Part shown: positions 16,702-24,431 of the stretch, in pieces
How the letters are laid out: each line of letters opens with the position of its first letter
How positions within the stretch are numbered: position 1 is the first letter of the stretch
NCBI GenBank assembly: GCA_904502025.1
Contig: CAJGDJ010000023.1
Location: forward strand, 1-31,204
Origin: an uncultured Muribaculaceae bacterium
GTDB lineage: Bacteria; Bacteroidota; Bacteroidia; Bacteroidales; Muribaculaceae
Direction of reading: 5' to 3'
DNA: 31,204 bases
Notes under the pieces: generated by a model
What the model was told of the DNA's origin: nothing
Seen by the model: only the letters and a program-made list of their open reading frames with translations
The model's database searches: none
Program-made: the position numbers and the translations under genes

Positions 16702-17586
16702 ATGGCAACGTTAAGAGAATTAAAAGGTAGAATTGGTTCGGTAGCTTCATCTGAAAAGATTACCGGTGCAATGAAGATGATATCTTCGGCTAAGATGCAC
16801 AAGGCTGAGCAGGCTTTGAAGCGTCAGTTGCCTTTTCGCACTCAAATTGAAACTATTATTGCCAATTTGTTAAGTGCCGATGCACAATTCTCATCACCAT
16901 TAATTGAAGCTCGTGATGTGAAGCATGTAAACATCGTGGTGCTTGGTTCTGATGATGGACTTTGCGGAGCCTATAATGTGAATATATTCAAGCAATTACT
17001 TGAACGTTTACAATACTATCGTTCAACTTATGGCGAAGATGTCAAAGTTACAATAATCCCGGTTGGGGCTAAAATGCTTAAAGCCGTTAATAAAATTGCA
17101 TTTGCAAATATATCGGTGGTTGCAGTTGACGGTGTAAATTCTAAAACTGAAGCCGAAGGTGTAAAAGCCTTTATGGCTCAATTACAGCAACAATTTTTAT
17201 TTGGCGAAACCGATTTGGTAGATGTGTTATATATGAACTTTAAGAGTATGAGCCGTCAATGCCCACGTTTTGAACAAATATTGCCTGTTGTGCAAGAATC
17301 GTTTATGCCCGAGGGTGCTACTTTCAAATCTTCTCGACCATATCTTTTTGAACCCGATGTGAATCAGATTTTTTCCTCGGTGTTGCCATTGTTCCTATTA
17401 TCGACAATGCAAGAAATTTTCACAGAGAATCGTGCTTCAGAGCAAGCAGCTCGTGTGATGGCAATGCAAAGTGCTAACGATAATGCTAAAAAATTGCTTG
17501 AACAATTAAGATTGGAATACAACAAGTTACGTCAACAAAGCATCACAAATGAATTGCTCGATATTGTTGGTGGACAAGTGAGATAA
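16702..17586 (+). CDS. atpG: F1Fo ATP synthase gamma subunit
   Basis: This 294-residue central-shaft protein has the N-terminal LRELKGRIGSVASSEKITGAMKMISSAKM and the C-terminal ENRASEQAARVMAMQSANDNAKKLLEQL, which form the rotating coiled coil. The middle has the family's LGSDDGLCGAYN. The length is normal (about 287 in E. coli). It is the last atp gene; 43 bp of AT-rich sequence with no visible terminator separate it from nuoI, where the Nuo genes resume. Confidence 0.96.
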   Translation: MATLRELKGRIGSVASSEKITGAMKMISSAKMHKAEQALKRQLPFRTQIETIIANLLSADAQFSSPLIEARDVKHVNIVVLGSDDGLCGAYNVNIFKQLLERLQYYRSTYGEDVKVTIIPVGAKMLKAVNKIAFANISVVAVDGVNSKTEAEGVKAFMAQLQQQFLFGETDLVDVLYMNFKSMSRQCPRFEQILPVVQESFMPEGATFKSSRPYLFEPDVNQIFSSVLPLFLLSTMQEIFTENRASEQAARVMAMQSANDNAKKLLEQLRLEYNKLRQQSITNELLDIVGGQVR

Positions 17587-17629
17587 GTAAATAATAATAA
17601 CTTAATAATATAGATATAGACTAAATTCT

Positions 17630-18247
17630 ATGGGAAGTGTAAAAGATTATTTTTCATCATTAGGTGCCGGCTTGGCAAGCCTTGTAAAAGGTATGCAAAT
17701 TACCGGTAAAGAATTTGTAACACCTAAGATTACTGAAAAATATCCCGAACATCGTGAAATCGTTAAAGTTCCCGAGCGATTCCGAGCGGTTTTGGAACTC
17801 AAGTATGATGAGGAAGGAAACCACAAGTGTATTGGTTGTGGAATTTGTGAACGTAATTGCCCAAATGGAACAATCACACTCACAACTAAAATGGTTGACA
17901 CATGGGACGGAAAAAAGAAACGTAAGTTAGACAAGTATATTTATGACTTGGGAAGCTGTACTTTCTGCCAATTATGTGTAACATCTTGTCCTCAAGATGC
18001 ATTGGAGTTTTCTAATGATTTTGAACAAGCTGTGTTTACACGCGAAAAACTTGTGAAACAACTTAATTATCTTCCCGAGAAGGAAGAACCGGCTCCAACA
18101 CCAGAGCAAATCGCTAAGGCTGCAGCAGAACGTGAAGCTAAAATTGCAGCAGCAAAGGCAGCAGCAGCAAAAAAAGCAGCTACTGAAGCAAAACCAGCAA
18201 CTGATGCTCCGAAAGCCGAAGAAGCTAAAACTAACGAAGAAAAATAA
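17630..18247 (+). CDS. nuoI: NADH-quinone oxidoreductase subunit I (two 4Fe-4S) with Ala/Lys-rich tail
   Basis: This 205-residue ferredoxin-like subunit has two complete cluster motifs: C67, C70, C73, C77 (CIGCGICERNCP) and C110, C113, C116, C120 (CTFCQLCVTSCP). They hold clusters N6a and N6b, which pass electrons to NuoB. An amphipathic N-terminus anchors it near NuoH and NuoA. From about residue 152 an extra 54-residue tail, with about 20 Ala plus many Lys and Glu, follows after the normal end of the domain; it is low-complexity and probably helical or disordered. It resumes the Nuo gene order directly after atpG. Because NuoEFG are missing, NuoI and NuoCD would face whatever partner donates electrons. 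Confidence 0.95.
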   Translation: MGSVKDYFSSLGAGLASLVKGMQITGKEFVTPKITEKYPEHREIVKVPERFRAVLELKYDEEGNHKCIGCGICERNCPNGTITLTTKMVDTWDGKKKRKLDKYIYDLGSCTFCQLCVTSCPQDALEFSNDFEQAVFTREKLVKQLNYLPEKEEPAPTPEQIAKAAAEREAKIAAAKAAAAKKAATEAKPATDAPKAEEAKTNEEK

Positions 18248-18264
18248 AAAATTAATAACAATAT

Positions 18265-18780
18265 ATGGAATCAGTAGGAAGTATCATTATGTTAGGCATA
18301 ATCGTGTTGTCGATTATTGTCTTTTCGGTACTGACTGTTACCTCTCGCAAAATTTTGCGTTCGGCGACCTACTTGCTATTCACTCTTTTTGCTACTGCCG
18401 GAATTTATTTCCACCTCGATTATGAGTTTTTGGGTGCTGTGCAAATTGCAGTATATGCAGGGGGTATAGTAGTGTTGTTTGTCTTCTCAATATTGTTGAC
18501 AAGCCACCCTGGTGACAACAGTACAAAACTTACTTCAAAGAAGCGTGTACTTGGTTTGGTAGCTGCCGTTGCAACTCTTGCTGTTGCCGGTTATGCTTTA
18601 TTTAGCCGTTGTGCCGACTTGTGTAAAACTTTGCCTTCAATGGACTTTATCACCATGGATAAACTTGGTGAGAACTTGATGGGCACAGGTACAGGTCAGT
18701 ATTTATTGCCCTTTGAAGCAATCAGTGTGTTATTACTCGCATGTATAATTGGTGGCATCGTTGTCGCTCGTAAAAGATAA
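18265..18780 (+). CDS. nuoJ: NADH-quinone oxidoreductase subunit J
   Basis: This 171-residue membrane protein has five predicted helices. The family feature FLGAVQIAVYAGGIVVLFVFSILLTS (about 55-80; canonical FLaavQvivYaGAImVLFlFvvMLl), including the pi-bulge helix region, is clear. NuoJ helps couple the quinone site to the antiporter-like subunits. It is 17 bp after nuoI and 6 bp before nuoK. Confidence 0.95.
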   Translation: MESVGSIIMLGIIVLSIIVFSVLTVTSRKILRSATYLLFTLFATAGIYFHLDYEFLGAVQIAVYAGGIVVLFVFSILLTSHPGDNSTKLTSKKRVLGLVAAVATLAVAGYALFSRCADLCKTLPSMDFITMDKLGENLMGTGTGQYLLPFEAISVLLLACIIGGIVVARKR

Positions 18781-18786
18781 TCGATT

Positions 18787-19098
18787 ATGGAACTTACGAT
18801 GTTATATTATATAATTCCCAGCTTAATAATGTTTTGCTGTGGTGTCTATGGGTTCATTACTCGTAGAAATATGATTGCGATATTAATTTCACTTGAGCTT
18901 ATGCTCAACGCTGTTGATATTAACTTTGTTGTCTTTAATCGATTCTTGTTCCCCGGACAGATGGAGGGTATGTTTTTTACCCTATTTGCTATTGCGATAG
19001 CTGCAGCTGAAACTGCTTTGGCTATTGCTATTATCATTAACCTCTTCCGAGTGTCAAAGAATATTGATGTAGAAGACGTTAACGAAATGAAATTTTAA
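18787..19098 (+). CDS. nuoK: NADH-quinone oxidoreductase subunit K
   Basis: This 103-residue protein has three helices. The two buried glutamates of the proton path are present: E37 in LISLELMLNAVDINFV and E75 in AIAAAETALAIAI. An alternative ATG at 18799 would shorten the N-terminus by four residues. The next gene starts 5 bp after its stop. Confidence 0.95.
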   Translation: MELTMLYYIIPSLIMFCCGVYGFITRRNMIAILISLELMLNAVDINFVVFNRFLFPGQMEGMFFTLFAIAIAAAETALAIAIIINLFRVSKNIDVEDVNEMKF

Positions 19099-19103
19099 GC
19101 ACT

Positions 19104-21035
19104 ATGGATATTACAATGCCTTTAATGATTTTAGCTATTCCCTTGTGTATGTTCCTTTTGTTGGGACTATTTGGGAATAAGATGAGCCATCGTGCAGCCG
19201 GCTGGCTCGGTACATTGGGTATGGGTACAGCATTAGTGCTTGCTTATACCACTGCATATAATTATTTCTTCAGTGGCAGTGAATTATTTGTTAATGCTGT
19301 TGGTGAAAGATTGCAATATGCAGTATTTGATTATACATGGTTGGAATTTACCGAAAACTTGGTAATCAAGCTCGGTTTCCTTCTTGACCCAATTTCAGCT
19401 ATGATGCTTGTGGTTATTACTACAATCTCATTTATGGTGCATCTTTATAGCCTTGGATATATGCATGGCGAAAAAGGGTTCCAACGCTATTATGCGTTCC
19501 TTTCATTGTTTAGTTTCTCAATGTTGGGATTGGTTGTTGCTACTAACATCTTCCAAATGTATATCTTCTGGGAGCTTGTGGGTGCATCATCTTATCTTTT
19601 GATTGGTTTCTACTACACAAAACCATCGGCTGTCTCAGCTTCTAAGAAAGCGTTTATCGTTACTCGTTTTGCCGACCTCGGTTTCTTGATTGGTATCTTG
19701 ATTCTCTCATTCTATAGCTCAACATTCGACTTTATAACCATGACCTCAAATCCAGAATTGGCATTTGCAAGCACTCAAGGTGCAATGTTCATGGGTGGCT
19801 CAGTGTTGACATGGGGCTTAGTACTCATCTTTATGGGAGGTATGGGTAAATCGGCTATGATGCCACTTCACATTTGGTTGCCCGATGCGATGGAAGGTCC
19901 AACACCTGTTTCGGCTCTTATCCACGCAGCAACAATGGTTGTTGCCGGTGTGTTCTTGGTGGCTCGTATGTTTCCTGTTTACATCGTTCAAGAATCGGCA
20001 TTAGAAATCGTAACCGTAGTGGGAGCGTTGACAGCTCTTTATGCAGCAATCGTGGCATGTACACAAATTGACATTAAACGTGTCCTTGCGTTCTCAACTA
20101 TTTCGCAAATCGCGTTTATGGTTGTGTCATTAGGTGTTGCACGTCCCGAATTCCACGAAGGTCTTGGATATATGGCATCAATGTTCCACTTGTTTACTCA
20201 CGCAATGTTCAAGGCTCTCTTGTTCTTGGGTGCAGGTGCATTGATTCACGCAGTTCACTCTAACGATTATACATCAATGGGTGGTCTTCGCAAATATATG
20301 CCAATTACTCACATCACGTTCCTCATTGGCTGTCTTGCAATTGCAGGTATTCCTCCATTTGCGGGATTCTTCTCTAAAGATGAAATCCTAACTGCAGCAT
20401 TCAATAATAGTCCACTTTGGGGTATTTGGATGACTGCTGTTGCAGGTTTGACAGCATTCTATATGTTCCGTCTTTACTATCGCATCTTCTGGTGGAACAA
20501 TCCTGATTACGGACACCACACTCCACACGATGGTCCTTGGACAATGTCATTGCCATTGATTATCCTTGCAACTATTTCATGTGTAGCCGGATTCATTCCT
20601 TTCGGAGAATTCGTAACATGGAATCGTGAAGAGTATATCATTCACCTTGATTGGACAGTGGCTACTACCAGCATCGTTGTTGCTGTGTGTGCAATTGCTC
20701 TTGCTACAGTGATGTATCGCAAAGAAAATGCAATCCCAACAAAGATGAAAAACTCTATGAAGGGCTTGTGGACTGCTGCTTACAATCGTTTCTACTTCGA
20801 CGAACTTTATATCTTTATCACTCACAAGATTATCTTTAACCTCGTGAGCCGTTCTATAGCGTGGTTTGACCGCAAAATTATCGATGGAACAATGGATAGT
20901 TTTGCTACAATTACCAATAACGCATCTGAAAAGATTAAAGGTTTGCAATCAGGTAGTGTTCAACAATATGTATGGGTTTACATCCTCGGTGCATTGTTGC
21001 TCGCAGGTGTAACAATTGTGTGTGTGATTTTATAA
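19104..21035 (+). CDS. nuoL: NADH-quinone oxidoreductase subunit L (distal proton pump)
   Basis: This 643-residue protein is a Mrp-antiporter-like subunit. Conserved parts include FQMYIFWELVGASSYLLIGFYY (with the key Glu), GGMGKSAMMPLHIWLPDAMEGPTPVSALIHAATMVVAG and FHLFTHAMFKALLFLGAGA. The C-terminal extension, ending with a final transmembrane helix (YVWVYILGALLLAGVTIVCVIL), fits the long lateral helix that clamps the membrane arm. It pumps protons in the distal arm. It is followed after 29 bp by nuoM. Confidence 0.97.
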   Translation: MDITMPLMILAIPLCMFLLLGLFGNKMSHRAAGWLGTLGMGTALVLAYTTAYNYFFSGSELFVNAVGERLQYAVFDYTWLEFTENLVIKLGFLLDPISAMMLVVITTISFMVHLYSLGYMHGEKGFQRYYAFLSLFSFSMLGLVVATNIFQMYIFWELVGASSYLLIGFYYTKPSAVSASKKAFIVTRFADLGFLIGILILSFYSSTFDFITMTSNPELAFASTQGAMFMGGSVLTWGLVLIFMGGMGKSAMMPLHIWLPDAMEGPTPVSALIHAATMVVAGVFLVARMFPVYIVQESALEIVTVVGALTALYAAIVACTQIDIKRVLAFSTISQIAFMVVSLGVARPEFHEGLGYMASMFHLFTHAMFKALLFLGAGALIHAVHSNDYTSMGGLRKYMPITHITFLIGCLAIAGIPPFAGFFSKDEILTAAFNNSPLWGIWMTAVAGLTAFYMFRLYYRIFWWNNPDYGHHTPHDGPWTMSLPLIILATISCVAGFIPFGEFVTWNREEYIIHLDWTVATTSIVVAVCAIALATVMYRKENAIPTKMKNSMKGLWTAAYNRFYFDELYIFITHKIIFNLVSRSIAWFDRKIIDGTMDSFATITNNASEKIKGLQSGSVQQYVWVYILGALLLAGVTIVCVIL

Positions 21036-21064
21036 CAATGGTGCAAATCTAAAATTTGAAAATT

Positions 21065-22588
21065 ATGTTATTTGGATTAAATATATTATTATATTTCGTG
21101 ATAATTCCGGTGCTCATGTTGCTCGGATTATTCCTCTGCCAAAAAGACAATTTGAAGCAGATCCGCACCGTTGCTGTTGTAGGTTCTACTGCATTGGTTG
21201 CTCTCTCTGTTTATTTGTTGGTAGATTACCTTGCACTTCGTGCAGCAGGTGAAACTGCTCAAATGCTTTATACCGATTCATGGAGCTGGTTTGGCCCACT
21301 CAACATTAATCTCGCTATTGGTGTTGACGGTATTTCAGTTGCAATGATTTTGCTTTCGGCAATTATTGTATTTGCTGGTTCATTCGCTTCATGGAAAATC
21401 AATCCACTTCCAAAGGATTTCTTCTTGTGGTTGATTCTCTTGTCAACAGGTGTGTTTGGATTCTTTATCTCAATCGACTTGTTCACTATGTTCATGTTCT
21501 ATGAAGTTGCGCTTATACCTATGTACTTGTTGATTGGTCTTTGGGGTACAGGTCGCAAAGAGTATTCAGCAATGAAGTTGACATTGATGTTGATGGGTGG
21601 TTCGGCATTCTTGATGCTCGGTCTCATCGGTATCTATTTCCACTCTGCTCCAGAGGGCACTCAACTCACTTGGAACATTGTTGAAATTGCATCAAATAAG
21701 GCAATCCCACATGATTGGCAAATGTTCTTATTCCCAATGACATTCGTTGGTTTCGGTGTGCTTGGTGCTATGTTCCCATTCCACACATGGAGTCCCGACG
21801 GTCACGCATCAGCACCAACTGCAGTGTCAATGCTTCATGCAGGTGTATTGATGAAACTTGGTGGTTATGGTTGCTTCCGTGTGTCAATGTATCTTATGCC
21901 TGAAGCAGCAAATGAACTTGCTTGGATTTTCTTGATTCTAACAGGTATTTCGGTTGTATATGGTGCATTTAGTGCATGTGTTCAAACCGACCTTAAATAC
22001 ATCAATGCTTATTCATCAGTGAGCCACTGTGGTCTTGTGTTGTTTGCAATCTTGATGCTCAACACCACTGCAATGACAGGTGCTATCATGCAAATGCTTT
22101 CTCACGGTTTGATGACAGCTTTGTTCTTCGCTCTTATAGGTATGATTTATGGTCGCACACACACTCGCGACATTCGTGAGATGGGTGGATTGATGAAGAT
22201 TATGCCTTTCTTGGCTGTATGTTATGTTATTGCCGGTATGGCATCACTCGGTCTTCCAGGGTTGAGTGGTTTCGTAGCCGAAATGACAATCTTCGTTGGT
22301 TCATTCCAACACACCGATATGTTCCATCGCGTGTTCACTATCGTAGCATGCTGTTCAATCGTAATCACTGCGGTTTACATTCTTCGTGTAGTAGGCAAAT
22401 TGCTCTTTGGCCCTGTTCAAGACGAACATCATTTGCAATTGACCGACGCTACATGGTGGGAACGCTTCTCGGCTATCACTCTCATTGTGTGTGTTGCAGC
22501 TATAGGTTGTTTCCCTAACTTCTTCAGTGATTTGATTAAGTTTACATTCAACCCCGAATTCTTTACAGTATTAGGTTTTATTAATTAA
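21065..22588 (+). CDS. nuoM: NADH-quinone oxidoreductase subunit M (proton pump)
   Basis: This 507-residue antiporter-like subunit has 14 or so helices. Family motifs are DLFTMFMFYEVALIPMYLLIGLWG (the conserved Glu), AMFPFHTWSPDGHASAPTAVSMLHAGVLMKLGGYG and SSVSHCGLVLF. I chose the ATG at 21065; the frame opens at a TTG nine bases earlier (21056). It lies between NuoL and NuoN in the membrane arm. Confidence 0.97.
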   Translation: MLFGLNILLYFVIIPVLMLLGLFLCQKDNLKQIRTVAVVGSTALVALSVYLLVDYLALRAAGETAQMLYTDSWSWFGPLNINLAIGVDGISVAMILLSAIIVFAGSFASWKINPLPKDFFLWLILLSTGVFGFFISIDLFTMFMFYEVALIPMYLLIGLWGTGRKEYSAMKLTLMLMGGSAFLMLGLIGIYFHSAPEGTQLTWNIVEIASNKAIPHDWQMFLFPMTFVGFGVLGAMFPFHTWSPDGHASAPTAVSMLHAGVLMKLGGYGCFRVSMYLMPEAANELAWIFLILTGISVVYGAFSACVQTDLKYINAYSSVSHCGLVLFAILMLNTTAMTGAIMQMLSHGLMTALFFALIGMIYGRTHTRDIREMGGLMKIMPFLAVCYVIAGMASLGLPGLSGFVAEMTIFVGSFQHTDMFHRVFTIVACCSIVITAVYILRVVGKLLFGPVQDEHHLQLTDATWWERFSAITLIVCVAAIGCFPNFFSDLIKFTFNPEFFTVLGFIN

Positions 22589-22600
22589 AGATAAATAGAA

Positions 22601-24076
22601 ATGGATTACTCACAATTTTTAGCAATGAAGCAAGAAATAGGATTGTTAGTCATATTTCTATTAGTCTTCTTCTATGACACTTTTATGCCTAAAAAGTCAC
22701 AAAGTGCACTTGCAGGCATAACAACAATGTTGTTTGGAATATTTACTCTTTATGGATTCTTCTGCCCATGTTTGAATGGAGCATGTGCCACCGATGCTTT
22801 TGCCGGAATGTATAACACCTCGGCAATCGTGGTAGCCATCAAAAACATTCTCAACATAGGTGTGTTTATCGTTCTCATTCAATCAATGAAATGGGCCAAT
22901 AGCGAAGATCAAGTTATTCGCCGTGGTGAATTCTACGAATTGTTGCTCGTTACATTGTTTGGTATGTACTTGATGATTTCGGCTCGTCACTTCCTTCTCT
23001 TCGTTATCGGTCTTGAAGCAGCATCATTGCCATTGGCTGCAATGGTTGCCTTCGACAAAAAACGTGTTGAAAGCCACGAAGCCGCTATCAAATATATCCT
23101 TACTGCAGTATTCTCATCGGCAGTGTTCTTGATGGGCTTGTCATTTGTGTATGCCCTCACAGGTTCACTCTATTTTGATGCTATCGCAGCCAAAATCGCT
23201 GCCGAACAAGGTGTGATGCTCATCGTAGCTGTTGCATTCGTGATTGCAGGTATCGGTTTCAAACTTTCATTGGTACCATTCCACTTGTGGACAGCCGACG
23301 TTTACCAAGGTGCACCCACATCGGTTACTTCTTATCTATCGGTAATCTCAAAAGGTGCTGCTGCATTTGCATTCTTGGTGATTATGGCACAAGTGTTTGG
23401 CACAGTTTACTCACAAGTGTGGGAATGGATGCTCTATGCGTTGATTATCCTCACCATCACTATCGGTAACCTCTTTGCTATTCGCCAACGCAACATGAAA
23501 CGCTTCTTGGCATTCTCATCAGTGTCACAAGCCGGTTATATCATGCTTGGTGTGATTGCAATGACTGCAACAGGTGTTTCATCATTGATGTATTATATCC
23601 TCGTGTATATCTTCTCTAACCTCGCTGCCTTTGGTGTGATTCAAGCCATTGAAAACAACACCGGCATGGTGAGCATGGACGATTACAAAGGATTATACAA
23701 AACCAATCCACGCTTGTCGTTCACAATGATGCTTGCAATGTTCTCATTGGCAGGTATCCCTCCGTTTGCAGGTTTCTTCAGCAAATTCTTCATCTTCACA
23801 GGAGCCATCGAACAAGGAAGTATCGCTATCTATGTGCTCGTGTTGATTGCGTTGATTAACACTATCATTTCACTCTACTACTATCTCCTTGTAGTGAAAG
23901 CGATGTTTATCCACCAAGGTGAATGTAAGATTGCAAACTTCAAATCGGCTTGCTCTGAACGCACTGCAATGTGGATTTGTGTAGCAGGTATCATCATCCT
24001 CGGTATCGCAAGTTGTGTTTACAACTCACTTCTTGGTCTCACCGATGGTGTAACATCAATAGCAAGTCTCTTCTAA
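22601..24076 (+). CDS. nuoN: NADH-quinone oxidoreductase subunit N (proton pump)
   Basis: This 491-residue third antiporter-like subunit has LLFVIGLEAASLPLAAMVAFDKKRVESHEAAIKYIL (the conserved Glu and the Lys-containing segment), FKLSLVPFHLWTADVYQGAPTSVTSYLSVISKGAA and FSSVSQAGYIMLG. It is the last gene of the cluster, 12 bp after nuoM, and is followed by a strong terminator at 24106. Confidence 0.97.
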   Translation: MDYSQFLAMKQEIGLLVIFLLVFFYDTFMPKKSQSALAGITTMLFGIFTLYGFFCPCLNGACATDAFAGMYNTSAIVVAIKNILNIGVFIVLIQSMKWANSEDQVIRRGEFYELLLVTLFGMYLMISARHFLLFVIGLEAASLPLAAMVAFDKKRVESHEAAIKYILTAVFSSAVFLMGLSFVYALTGSLYFDAIAAKIAAEQGVMLIVAVAFVIAGIGFKLSLVPFHLWTADVYQGAPTSVTSYLSVISKGAAAFAFLVIMAQVFGTVYSQVWEWMLYALIILTITIGNLFAIRQRNMKRFLAFSSVSQAGYIMLGVIAMTATGVSSLMYYILVYIFSNLAAFGVIQAIENNTGMVSMDDYKGLYKTNPRLSFTMMLAMFSLAGIPPFAGFFSKFFIFTGAIEQGSIAIYVLVLIALINTIISLYYYLLVVKAMFIHQGECKIANFKSACSERTAMWICVAGIIILGIASCVYNSLLGLTDGVTSIASLF

Positions 24077-24105
24077 AAAGATTTTTCTAAATCACAATAG
24101 AGTAG

Positions 24106-24140
24106 CAACGGCTTCCAGATATGGGAGCCGTTGTTGTGTT
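24106..24140 (+). terminator. Terminator of the nuo-atp-nuo cluster
   Basis: An 11-bp stem (24106-24116 with 24123-24133, one G-U pair) with a 6-base loop is followed by a T-rich tail (ttgtgttg). It lies 29 bp after the nuoN stop. Confidence 0.75.
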
Positions 24141-24167
24141 GTATAGATCATATGTGGTAGGGATTTT

Positions 24168-24206
24168 AATAAGACCACTGGGTCAATTAGGACCACTAAG
24201 AGTTGA
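24168..24206. repeat. Third short tandem array, inverted relative to the first two
   Basis: Read on the minus strand, the units are TTAGTGGTCC, TAATTGACCC and AGTGGTCTTA, the same family as the arrays at 971-1010 and 1111-1147. The rest of the 355-bp gene-free stretch 24077-24431 holds the terminator, one promoter-like box and otherwise unremarkable DNA. Confidence 0.5.
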
Positions 24207-24397
24207 GGCTGCTTGATGCTCCTAAGATGTGCGAGTGTGTTGTGTGAGCTTTGGCTGACACATGGATTGTAAGCGACTATGGCGATCTATTGGCATTGAG
24301 ATGATGCACCTATTTGTAGCAATGTGAAGTTTTGACCATTAGACCGAAGTTTTTAAAAAATACTATATTATACATTCTTCTTTTCAATTAAAAGCAT

Positions 24398-24405
24398 TAC
24401 CTTTG
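24398..24405 (+). promoter_or_regulatory. Predicted -7 box for the glycosidase genes (TACCTTTG)
   Basis: An exact TAnnTTTG match 26 bp before the ATG of the first glycosidase. The -33 region (T-rich, around 24374-24386) has no exact TTTG. Confidence 0.5.
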
Positions 24406-24431
24406 TAAAATAACCTAAAATATTACCATAT

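Noticed and set aside
17587..17629. Possible terminator or promoter between atpG and nuoI
   Set aside because: The 43 bp are AT-rich without a GC stem, T-run or TAnnTTTG box.
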